NCBI GenBank assembly: GCA_910580135.1
Contig: CAJTXC010000030.1
Coordinates: 7,630-13,272, forward strand
From: an uncultured Bacilli bacterium
GTDB taxonomy: Bacteria > Bacillota_I > Bacilli_A > RF39 > UBA660
Length of the DNA: 5,643 bases
Reading direction: 5' to 3'
Every line of letters begins with the position of its first letter. Within the stretch, counting starts at the first letter, position 1. The notes below the pieces were generated by a model. That model saw nothing but the letters and a program-made list of their open reading frames with translations, was not told where the DNA came from and did not search any database. The position numbers and the translations under genes were made by a program. This document shows positions 1-5,571 of the stretch, piece after piece.

Positions 1-1466
1 TAGTGAGGTTTTATGATATATTTACCATGTTTATCAGATTTATGTGTTCCCGTCCAAACAATTAGATTAAGACTAATTAATCTATTTAATAATTTTACTG
101 AAGTTGTTTTTTTTCTTTCTATTAATTTCGCAACTTCTTCTGATGTTACTTCTCCTTTATCATAAATAGCCTGCATAACTTTTTGTTCTAAATAATTAAG
201 ATCACTCCATATTTTATTAATATCATTATTTTTCATCATTGTTTCTTTTCTTCTTTTACTTCTCATAACAATATTATTATCCAAAACAAGTAACACAGAG
301 TGTTGATCTGGTTCTGAATAAATAGGATCTTTTAAATAAAATTCTCTCATTTCTCTATAAATTCTTTTTACACCCTCGTTTAATTCTCTAACAATTCCAA
401 ATTCATGTAATACTCTTGCTATTTGCGGATTTCTTGAATATCTTTTTGTAGTCATTGTATCAATTGTTACAAAACCACCCAATTTCCCAGGACTAGCTAT
501 TTCTAATCTATCATCATATAATTTTACAGTAATATGTTCGCCATTATTAGAGTAGTCCCTATGTGTCACTGCATTTACTAATCCTTCATACCATGCAAAT
601 TCTGGATATTCTGGTATTGTTTTAAATATACCGTTTGGAGTCAAATGAGTAAATTCTCTTAATTGTGAATTAATAAAATCCTTAGCTTCTTGCAATGTTC
701 TATATAAACATTTATCAAAGGTTTTATCCTTTACAATATTCATATCCATACCAACTTGAAAATCAACACCCTCAAATTTCAATACTCGTACTCTCGCTCC
801 TGGTAAATAAATAGATGGATTTTTCCCAAACAAAAGCATGCCTGCTTTAGTAAGATTTAATTCACCATTATTGTTAACTAAAAAACCTCTCGCTCTAAGA
901 ACTTGTTCAGTAGGGATATCCGTAGCTTCTATATTTTCCTTGTAAATATTAATTATATCCAAATCTAAGTCCTCTAAACCAGTTCCAGCTAGTACTTCCG
1001 ATTCAAAATTTCTCTCTCTTCTTTCATATTCCAAACTTCTAATTTGGCTAGCAGAAAGCTTTATAGATGAATCACCTTGCCTAAGATATACTTCATCCTT
1101 ATTATTTCTAACAATATAATCTAAAGCAGAATCTATATGAAATAATAAAATATTATCATCCTCATTTTTATTATTTCTTATTTTAATTAATTCGGTTCTA
1201 TAAATTGGTGTTGGATTCAAATAATTACTGACTATTTTTTGGCAGTCATTAAGCTTGTCTATTCCATACTTATTAAATCCTTCTATCACACCATCATCAG
1301 TTATACCTACAGCTATAATTCCACCATTAGCGTTGGCAAATGATGCTATTTCGTTTGCTAATTCTTGTAATCCTATCTTTGCTCTTTTCTTATCAAAATA
1401 CAAATTCTCTTTTGTATCTTTCAAATATTCAATATTTAAACTCGAATCGATTTTTGATAATGCCAT
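1..1466 (-). CDS. AlbA_2 (Schlafen-type) DNA-binding / HATPase_c_4 ATP-binding protein, partial at left edge
   Basis: Translating the minus strand from ATG at 1466 gives 488 uninterrupted codons, followed by TA at the window edge. The gene may end on the very next base, since the next codon is either Tyr or a stop. Residues about 18-145 match the AlbA_2 (formerly AAA_4) domain: E20-N-L-Y-F-D25-K-K, the LANEIASFANANGG stretch (35-49), VGITDDG (53-59) and VYLRQGDSS (126-134). Residues about 288-373 match the C-terminal HATPase_c_4-like region, with GLVNAVTHRDYS (295-306), LEIASPGKLGG (321-331), RNPQIARVLHEFG (345-357) and ELNEGVKRI (361-369). Residues about 420-475 look like a winged helix-turn-helix. 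Family members are putative transcriptional regulators or ATP-binding proteins; the exact role is unknown. The start is supported by AAGGTGAT at 1477-1470. The gene is divergent from the lipoprotein gene and stands alone within the window. Confidence 0.92.
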   Translation of the reverse strand, partial: MALSKIDSSLNIEYLKDTKENLYFDKKRAKIGLQELANEIASFANANGGIIAVGITDDGVIEGFNKYGIDKLNDCQKIVSNYLNPTPIYRTELIKIRNNKNEDDNILLFHIDSALDYIVRNNKDEVYLRQGDSSIKLSASQIRSLEYERRERNFESEVLAGTGLEDLDLDIINIYKENIEATDIPTEQVLRARGFLVNNNGELNLTKAGMLLFGKNPSIYLPGARVRVLKFEGVDFQVGMDMNIVKDKTFDKCLYRTLQEAKDFINSQLREFTHLTPNGIFKTIPEYPEFAWYEGLVNAVTHRDYSNNGEHITVKLYDDRLEIASPGKLGGFVTIDTMTTKRYSRNPQIARVLHEFGIVRELNEGVKRIYREMREFYLKDPIYSEPDQHSVLLVLDNNIVMRSKRRKETMMKNNDINKIWSDLNYLEQKVMQAIYDKGEVTSEEVAKLIERKKTTSVKLLNRLISLNLIVWTGTHKSDKHGKYIIKPH

Positions 1467-1521
1467 AATATCACCTTCTTTAATTATTTTATCATATTTT
1501 TTTTATTTTATTATCTCATTT

Positions 1522-1549
1522 ATATTATCATTTTTTGTCGTTTATTCAA
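1522..1549 (-). promoter_or_regulatory. Candidate promoter of the AlbA_2 gene
   Basis: On the minus strand TTGAAT (1549-1544) is followed after 16 bases by TAATAT (1527-1522), which is preceded by TGA as in an extended -10. The match to consensus is moderate and the AT-rich background makes chance hits likely. The leader to the ATG at 1466 would be about 50 bases. Confidence 0.35.
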
Positions 1550-1580
1550 AAACTAGACAAAATTCCGCTAAAAACTGGAC
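1548..1580. repeat. Two AAAAACTrGAC direct repeats in the divergent intergenic region
   Basis: AAAAACTAGAC (1548-1558) and AAAAACTGGAC (1570-1580) differ by one base and begin 22 bases apart, about two helical turns. The first overlaps the -35 region proposed for the leftward AlbA_2 gene, and both lie upstream of the rightward lipoprotein promoter. They could be operator half-sites or the remnant of a transposon end. There is no transposase gene in the window. Confidence 0.5.
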
Positions 1581-1604
1581 TTTTTACATTAAATAATTAT
1601 CGTA

Positions 1605-1633
1605 TTGTGTAAATTAATAATAAGTGATAAAAT
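1605..1633 (+). promoter_or_regulatory. Candidate extended -10 promoter for the thioredoxin-like lipoprotein
   Basis: TTGTGT (1605-1610) is followed after 17 bases by TAAAAT (1628-1633), with TGA immediately before it (TGnTAAAAT). The -10 is five of six to consensus and the extension compensates for a weak -35. Transcription would start near 1640, right at the Shine-Dalgarno AGGTGAT (1640-1646), giving an unusually short leader of about 12 bases. Confidence 0.4.
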
Positions 1634-1651
1634 TAGTTTAGGTGATTTTAT

Positions 1652-2071
1652 ATGAAAAAGATATTTAAAAGTTTAATTATTTTACTTATAGCAGGTTTAT
1701 TTATAACTGGATGTGGTAATAAAGGTAACCATATAAAAGAAATCAGTCTTGATGGTTTTAAAGAAAAAATGGCTAATAAAGAAAGTTTTGCTTTGTACAT
1801 CGGAAATAAAGATTGTGTTCATTGTGAAGCATATAGACCAGTTTTAGAAAGTGTTTTAGATGAATATAACATAACTATATATCATTTGGATAACAGCAAA
1901 TTATCTGAAAAAGAATATGCTGAGTTTAAAACTTATGTTAATATTTCAGGAACCCCTACTATAGTATTTATAACAGATGGTGAAGAAGAAACAACATTAA
2001 ACAGAATAGTTGGTGAAGCATCTAAAGAAAGTACTATAGAAAGATTTAAAACTAACGGTTATATTAAGTAG
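1652..2071 (+). CDS. Thioredoxin-fold lipoprotein with CxxC active site
   Basis: This 139-residue protein is probably an extracytoplasmic, membrane-anchored thiol-disulfide oxidoreductase. Residues 1-20 form a lipoprotein signal peptide (KK, then a hydrophobic core 8-18) ending in the lipobox I18-T-G-C21, so Cys21 would be lipidated after signal peptidase II cleavage. The thioredoxin-like domain spans about 30-135. It has the redox pair C55-V-H-C58 and the cis-proline loop T101-P102 in ISGTPTIVF. A CxHC active site usually raises redox potential toward oxidase or isomerase function, but the direction of electron flow cannot be read here. The closest match I recognise is the PedC/BrcD-type thioredoxin-like family (bacteriocin transport accessory proteins); no bacteriocin gene is visible, so that link is weak. 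The start is supported by AGGTGAT at 1640-1646. It has its own promoter and terminator, so it appears monocistronic. Confidence 0.9.
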   Translation: MKKIFKSLIILLIAGLFITGCGNKGNHIKEISLDGFKEKMANKESFALYIGNKDCVHCEAYRPVLESVLDEYNITIYHLDNSKLSEKEYAEFKTYVNISGTPTIVFITDGEEETTLNRIVGEASKESTIERFKTNGYIK

Positions 2072-2098
2072 GAACTTAAAGTTTCTGCTTTTTATTTT
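2066..2098 (+). terminator. Intrinsic terminator after the lipoprotein gene
   Basis: The arms 2066-2076 and 2080-2090 pair over 11 positions, including two G-U wobbles and three G-C pairs, around the loop TAA (2077-2079). A T-rich tract (2089-2098, TTTTTATTTT) follows. The gene's TAG stop lies inside the left arm. Confidence 0.65.
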
Positions 2099-2129
2099 CA
2101 TATTACTTTACATACAATAACTAAATAAC

Positions 2130-2158
2130 TTAATAAGAAACAATATAAATGTTAAAAT
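2130..2158 (+). promoter_or_regulatory. Candidate extended -10 promoter for the 200-residue protein gene
   Basis: TTAATA (2130-2135), a 17-base spacer and TAAAAT (2153-2158) preceded by TGT make an extended -10 promoter. The terminator immediately upstream supports independent transcription. The Shine-Dalgarno of the following gene, GGAGA (2188-2192), lies 8 bases before its ATG. Confidence 0.4.
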
Positions 2159-2200
2159 ATTTATAGCAGTAAAATTTCAATTTATCCGGAGAATTATAAA

Positions 2201-2803
2201 ATGAATATTAATGAAATAAGAGAAAAAATAGCATCTCTTGAAATTTTATCAGATGAAGAAATCAAGTATTGTTTAGATTATTTAAATTCCTATATAAGGT
2301 ACCATATGGAAAAAGAAAATAGCAATATGCTGTGTTTAAAAGCTAGCCAAAGCTTATATGGTTTTACTTTTGATAATTTAGATAACTATGCCCAATTTTC
2401 TACAGAAATTTTAGGTATAGAAATGAATGATTTTATTCACTATTCTTCTTTTTTAAGATTTAATACTAATGACGGTTTGAAATGGTTTATAGTAGATCCA
2501 ACCGCTATACAATTTGATACTGATAAATATCCTTTAGGGTTAGATTATTATATAGATATTAAAAATAATTTAAACGAAAAACAAAAAGTATTATTAGAGA
2601 ATTTTAAAACTAAAGGTTATGTAGAATTAACAAGTAGGAATTTAATAGACTATACCAATATTTTTATAGATACTCTTAATAAGAATGGATACAATATTAG
2701 TAAATTAAATGCTAATAACAAACTTATTGATTTTTGTAATAAATTCGGAATAGCTTTTAACGATGATTCTGTATCAAAAATAAAAAATGATAAAACATTA
2801 TAG
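2201..2803 (+). CDS. Uncharacterised 200-residue protein, possible papain/transglutaminase-like fold
   Basis: I do not recognise a named family. The protein is soluble, with no signal peptide or membrane segment. Its N-terminus is helical (EIREKIASLEILSDEEIKYCLDYL), and the C-terminal 50 residues are Asn- and Lys-rich. The middle shows an arrangement typical of papain-like or transglutaminase-like folds. Cys45 is followed by LKAS at the start of a presumed helix, then comes a candidate His80 in FIHYSS, then a strand ending in W95-F-I-V-D99-P-T-A-I-Q-F105. The V-D-P-T-x-x-Q-F signature is the third-acid motif in several such enzymes. Whether C45-H80-D99 is a working triad is inference. Residues 116-160 would be an accessory segment. 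The start is supported by GGAGA at 2188-2192. It is monocistronic and convergent with the nuclease pair. No substrate or pathway can be assigned. Confidence 0.8.
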   Translation: MNINEIREKIASLEILSDEEIKYCLDYLNSYIRYHMEKENSNMLCLKASQSLYGFTFDNLDNYAQFSTEILGIEMNDFIHYSSFLRFNTNDGLKWFIVDPTAIQFDTDKYPLGLDYYIDIKNNLNEKQKVLLENFKTKGYVELTSRNLIDYTNIFIDTLNKNGYNISKLNANNKLIDFCNKFGIAFNDDSVSKIKNDKTL

Positions 2804-2824
2804 TTTAAAAGAAGAAACTTTATA
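2802..2824. terminator. Weak A/T hairpin in the convergent gap
   Basis: AGTTT (2802-2806) pairs with AAACT (2815-2819) around an 8-base loop in the 21-base gap between two converging genes. Only one G-C pair is present and the following T-rich tract is broken, so it may serve as a poor terminator for either strand or may be chance. Confidence 0.22.
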
Positions 2825-3754
2825 TCACTTTATTTCTACTTTTTCTTTTAATAAATAGTTAACAACTTTGATATTTTTATTAGATACATATCTACATATA
2901 AATTTATTATTTTCTTTGCATATAATTATTCCTTCTGTTTTATTATTGAACTTTTCTTTTACATTTTCATCTATATAGTTCATATAAAATTCTATTTGTC
3001 CTATATCTTTAGGCAACAATGGTCTTGTTTTTAGTTCGGTCACAATATAATTATTAAGTTTTATATTATATAAAAGCAAATCTATATAATAATTTTTATT
3101 TCCAACTTTAATTTTATATTCATCACCAACATATGAAAAACCATAACCTAATTCTAAAAAAATATGTTTTAATTGATTTAATATGTATTTTTTCAAAGCT
3201 TTTTCTGATAATCTATCTTGATTATCTACGTTTATAATTATAGGATCCTTAAGCATATCGGATAAAGTTGGTTTATAGTTTACTTCTTCTGTTATTAACT
3301 TAATATTGTCCTTATCTTTAATTGTTGACCTCTCAAAAGATTTTTCTTTTATAGCATCTCTTAATTGCCTAACAGATAATCTTTGATTAATTGCAAGATT
3401 AATATAATAATTCATTTCATTTTTATTTTTTATGGATAAAAGTTTATAGTAATGGCTCCATGTTAATTGGTGGGACGGTGTCCCACCTTTTTGAAACGTT
3501 AAATATAATTTTCTCATTCTTTTTAAATTAGAAATGTCATAACCTTTACCATATTCTATTACTAATCTTTTAGACCACTCTTTAATTAATCCATCACCGT
3601 ATCTAGCTCTTGCCTCACCGCCTTGTGCCTCAATTAATAACTTTCCAATTTCAAAATAGGTTTTTAAAGTTTCATTGTTTTCTTCTAAATTTCTTACCCT
3701 AGAGGAAATTTCTTTGTTTTCTATTAGACTTTTTATTTCATTATAATAATTCAT
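2825..3754 (-). CDS. DUF1016/YhcG-type PD-(D/E)XK nuclease, downstream copy (copy B)
   Basis: This 309-residue protein belongs to the DUF1016 (YhcG) family: an N-terminal helical DUF1016_N domain (about 1-145) and a C-terminal PD-(D/E)XK nuclease domain (about 185-305). The conserved N-terminal signature AQGGEARARYGDGLI (43-57) is followed by the helix NLKRMRKLYL (76-85) and LTWSHYYKLL (97-106). The nuclease core shows LELGYGF (200-206), YIDLLLYN (223-230, Asp225), TELKTR (239-244, E240-x-K242) and GQIEFYMNYID (252-262), so the catalytic D...ExK is intact. The family is linked to nucleic-acid cleavage and often sits near restriction or defence genes; its substrate is unproven. I chose the ATG at 3754 over the one at 3769 because AAAGGAGG (3766-3759) sits just upstream of it and the product then begins like its paralogue (M-x-Y-Y-N). 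It is the second gene of a two-gene operon, 11 bases after copy A, and carries the hairpin at 3469-3487. Confidence 0.9.
   Translation of the reverse strand: MNYYNEIKSLIENKEISSRVRNLEENNETLKTYFEIGKLLIEAQGGEARARYGDGLIKEWSKRLVIEYGKGYDISNLKRMRKLYLTFQKGGTPSHQLTWSHYYKLLSIKNKNEMNYYINLAINQRLSVRQLRDAIKEKSFERSTIKDKDNIKLITEEVNYKPTLSDMLKDPIIINVDNQDRLSEKALKKYILNQLKHIFLELGYGFSYVGDEYKIKVGNKNYYIDLLLYNIKLNNYIVTELKTRPLLPKDIGQIEFYMNYIDENVKEKFNNKTEGIIICKENNKFICRYVSNKNIKVVNYLLKEKVEIK
3201..3283. repeat. 83-base block identical to 4139-4221 (copy B member)
   Basis: This stretch of copy B is base-for-base identical to 4139-4221 in copy A, including synonymous positions, whereas flanking codons differ. It encodes the linker plus the start of the nuclease domain (KPTLSDMLKDPIIINVDNQD region). 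Identity limited to part of the genes suggests recent gene conversion between the paralogues or strong local constraint. Confidence 0.85.
3469..3492 (+). repeat. Intragenic GC-rich hairpin in copy B
   Basis: The arms GGTGGGAC (3469-3476) and GTCCCACC (3480-3487) are perfectly complementary (8 bp, six G-C) around the loop GGT, followed by TTTTT on the plus strand (3488-3492). In the sense direction it encodes G-G-T-P-S-H between a Lys AAA codon and CAA. It stands out in this AT-rich sequence. On the antisense strand it has the form of an intrinsic terminator. The paralogue has a different-sequence hairpin at the same place. Confidence 0.85.
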
Positions 3755-3755
3755 C

Positions 3756-3766
3756 TTTCCTCCTTT
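3756..3766 (-). promoter_or_regulatory. Strong Shine-Dalgarno that decides the copy B start
   Basis: AAAGGAGGAAA lies directly after the stop of copy A and a few bases before the ATG at 3754. The in-frame ATG at 3769 has only A-rich sequence upstream, with no ribosome-binding site, so a longer product beginning MKGGK is unlikely. Confidence 0.8.
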
Positions 3767-4698
3767 CATATTTTTGTTTTTTCTTTTAATAAATAGTTAA
3801 TAACTTTGATATTTTTATTAGAAACATATTTACACACCAATTTATCATTTTCTTTGCATATAATTATTCCTTCGGTTTTAGCATGAAAAGGTTCTTTTAT
3901 ATTCTCATCAACATAATTCATATAAAACTCTATTTGTCCTATATCTTTAGGTTTAAATTCTCTTGTCTTAAGTTCTATTACTGTATAAAAATTTAGTTTT
4001 GTGTTAAACATCAAAAGATCTATATAATAATTTTTCTTACCAACGATTAGTTTATATTCAGAACCTGCAAAAGTAAATCCATAACCTAATTCTAAAAAGA
4101 TATGTTCCAATTGTTTTATCATATATTTTTTCAAAGCCTTTTCTGATAATCTATCTTGATTATCTACGTTTATAATTATAGGATCCTTAAGCATATCGGA
4201 TAAAGTTGGTTTATAGTTTACCTCTTCTGTTATCAATTTAATATTATTCTTGTCTTTGATTGTTGATCTTTCAAAGGAATTAGTTTTTATTTCATTTATT
4301 AAACCTCTTACAGATAGATTGTTTGTTATACATTTATTTATGTAATAGTTAATTTCGTTTTTATTATCAAATCTTAATAAATATCTATAATGAGTCCACG
4401 AAAGACTAAATTGGCTACTCAGTGAGTAGCTTTTTCTAAAAATTAAATAAAACTTTCTCATATGTTTCAAATTTGCTGAGGAATATCCTTTGCCATACTT
4501 TTTAGTTAGTTTAATTGACCACTCTTTAATTAAACCATCACCATACTTTGCTCTTGCTTCGCCACCCTGAGCCTCCACAAGAAGCTTTCCTATCTCGTAA
4601 TAAGTTCTTAATGTTTCGTTATTTTCGTCTAACCTTCTTATCCTGTCATTAACCTCTTTATTCTCTATTAATTTTTTTATTTTGTTATAATATTGCAT
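3766..4698 (-). CDS. DUF1016/YhcG-type PD-(D/E)XK nuclease, upstream copy (copy A)
   Basis: This 310-residue paralogue of copy B is about 70% identical by eye and has the same two-domain layout. The DUF1016_N domain (about 1-145) contains AQGGEARAKYGDGLI (43-57), NLKHMRKFYL (76-85) and LSWTHYRYLL (99-108). The PD-(D/E)XK domain (about 187-307) contains LELGYGF (202-208), YIDLLMFN (225-232, Asp227), IELKTR (241-246, E242-x-K244) and GQIEFYMNYVD (254-264). Both nuclease copies therefore keep their catalytic residues and neither is a decayed duplicate. They differ most in the 110-140 helical region and around the hairpin segment, where copy A is two codons longer. The start ATG is preceded by GGGAG (4709-4705). 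It is the first gene of the operon and its TGA stop overlaps an unused ATG of copy B (ATGA at 3769-3766). The two proteins could form a heterodimer, but that is inference. Confidence 0.9.
   Translation of the reverse strand: MQYYNKIKKLIENKEVNDRIRRLDENNETLRTYYEIGKLLVEAQGGEARAKYGDGLIKEWSIKLTKKYGKGYSSANLKHMRKFYLIFRKSYSLSSQFSLSWTHYRYLLRFDNKNEINYYINKCITNNLSVRGLINEIKTNSFERSTIKDKNNIKLITEEVNYKPTLSDMLKDPIIINVDNQDRLSEKALKKYMIKQLEHIFLELGYGFTFAGSEYKLIVGKKNYYIDLLMFNTKLNFYTVIELKTREFKPKDIGQIEFYMNYVDENIKEPFHAKTEGIIICKENDKLVCKYVSNKNIKVINYLLKEKTKI
4139..4221. repeat. 83-base block identical to 3201-3283 (copy A member)
   Basis: This is the matching partner of the identical block in copy B. Identity ends at single-base differences on each side (C versus T at 4138/3200 and at 4222/3284). 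Confidence 0.85.
4414..4435 (+). repeat. Intragenic hairpin in copy A
   Basis: The arms GCTACTC (4414-4420) and GAGTAGC (4424-4430) pair perfectly around the loop AGT, followed by TTTTT (4431-4435) on the plus strand. A G-U pair between 4413 and 4431 could extend the stem in plus-strand RNA. In the sense direction it encodes S-Y-S-L-S-S between Lys AAA and Gln CAA, exactly where copy B encodes G-G-T-P-S-H. The stem bases are unrelated to copy B but geometry and position agree. Confidence 0.82.
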
Positions 4699-4748
4699 TT
4701 TTATCTCCCTTCAACTTTATCATTCGCCATAATTTTGAAAATTCCCCT

Positions 4749-4777
4749 AAAATATTTAAAAAAAATTAATAAAACAA
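4749..4777 (-). promoter_or_regulatory. Candidate promoter of the DUF1016 operon
   Basis: On the minus strand TTGTTT (4777-4772), a 17-base T-rich spacer and TATTTT (4754-4749) give a plausible promoter with a leader of about 45 bases to the copy A ATG. Its -35 overlaps the T tract of the uppS terminator. The match is modest in an AT-rich background. Confidence 0.3.
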
Positions 4778-4801
4778 AAAAAGAAATATTTCTATTTCTT
4801 T
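4776..4801 (-). terminator. Intrinsic terminator of uppS
   Basis: On the minus strand AAAGAAAT (4801-4794) and ATTTCTTT (4787-4780) form an 8-bp A/T-rich stem with a 6-base loop, followed by a short T run (4779-4776). It begins inside the last codons of uppS and includes the stop. Low GC content makes it a weak but well-placed terminator. Confidence 0.5.
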
Positions 4802-5499
4802 ACCGCTCCAAATCTTCTATCTCTATTATTAAACGATTTTATCGCTTTATCAAGTTCTTCTTTATTAAAGTCTGGCCATAACACATCTGTAAAATAAAGT
4901 TCTGCATAAGCCATTTGCCACAACATAAAATTACTTATTCTATATTCTCCACTCGTTCTAATCATTAAATCTATTGGTGGAAGATCATTAAACATATATT
5001 TATTAAACATTTTAGAATTTATATCACTTATGTTTATCTTATTTTCTTTTACATCATTGCATATTTTTTTAGAAGCTTCAACTATTTCATCTTGTCCACC
5101 ATAATTCAAACAAATATTAAATATACCATTTTTATTATCTTTGGTTTCTAGCGTCATTTTTTCCATAGCTTTTAACACTTTATCACTTAACTTGTTTTTA
5201 ACTCCTGAAAACACTACCTTAACTCCTTTTTTCTTTATCGAGTCAAAGTTTTTTTTAAAAGCCTTTAAAAAAAGATCCATCAAATAATCAACTTCTTCTT
5301 TATCCCTTTTCCAGTTTTCCGTTGAAAAAGCAAACACACTTAATACGTCAATTCCTTTATCATAAACATACTCTGATATTTCTTTTAAAACATCCGCTCC
5401 ACGCTGATGTCCTTTAGTACGTTTTAGACCTCTTTTTTGTGCCCAACGACCATTACCATCCATTATGATAGCAACATGTTTAGGTACCTTATAATCCAT
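4792..5499 (-). CDS. uppS: Isoprenyl transferase / undecaprenyl diphosphate synthase
   Basis: This 235-residue cis-prenyltransferase adds isopentenyl diphosphate units to farnesyl diphosphate to make the C55 undecaprenyl diphosphate carrier for peptidoglycan and other wall polymers. It acts at the cytoplasmic face of the membrane. The family motifs are all present: HVAIIMDGNGRWA (8-20) with the catalytic Asp14, GHQRG (30-34), FAFSTENWKR (56-65), NICLNYGGQDEI (128-139), and RTSGEYRISNFMLWQMAYAELYF (181-203), followed by LWPDF. The length is normal for the family. An in-frame upstream ATG at 5565 would add 22 hydrophobic residues, but GGAGGT (5512-5507) sits 7 bases before the ATG at 5499 and the extension would run through the likely promoter, so 5499 is the start. 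In many Firmicutes uppS is followed by cdsA; here it is followed by the nuclease pair. Confidence 0.96.
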   Translation of the reverse strand: MDYKVPKHVAIIMDGNGRWAQKRGLKRTKGHQRGADVLKEISEYVYDKGIDVLSVFAFSTENWKRDKEEVDYLMDLFLKAFKKNFDSIKKKGVKVVFSGVKNKLSDKVLKAMEKMTLETKDNKNGIFNICLNYGGQDEIVEASKKICNDVKENKINISDINSKMFNKYMFNDLPPIDLMIRTSGEYRISNFMLWQMAYAELYFTDVLWPDFNKEELDKAIKSFNNRDRRFGAVKK

Positions 5500-5526
5500 T
5501 TTAACTACCTCCAAACGACTAAATAA

Positions 5527-5535
5527 AGTATACCA
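5527..5535 (-). promoter_or_regulatory. Extended -10 promoter upstream of uppS
   Basis: On the minus strand TGGTATACT (5535-5527) is an extended -10 with TATACT matching five of six consensus bases; no good -35 is visible. Transcription would begin near 5520, leaving a leader of about 20 bases with GGAGGT before the uppS ATG. Confidence 0.45.
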
Positions 5536-5571
5536 TATATTTAATAAATATGAAATAACAAGCACCTATAT

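Noticed and set aside
1255..1596. 113-codon plus-strand open frame
   Set aside because: It lies antisense to the AlbA_2 gene and its promoter, has no ribosome-binding site, and its Ser/Ile/Phe-rich product is typical of a shadow frame.
3755..3769. Five-residue extension (MKGGK) of copy B
   Set aside because: These codons are the Shine-Dalgarno itself; no ribosome-binding site precedes the ATG at 3769 and the paralogue starts at the equivalent of 3754.
4693..4881. 62-codon plus-strand open frame
   Set aside because: It overlaps the 3' end of uppS and the start of copy A on the opposite strand; low-complexity product, no ribosome-binding site.
5500..5565. 22-residue N-terminal extension of uppS from ATG at 5565
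   Set aside because: The strong GGAGGT precedes the ATG at 5499, family members start at the equivalent place, and the extension would span the extended -10 promoter.
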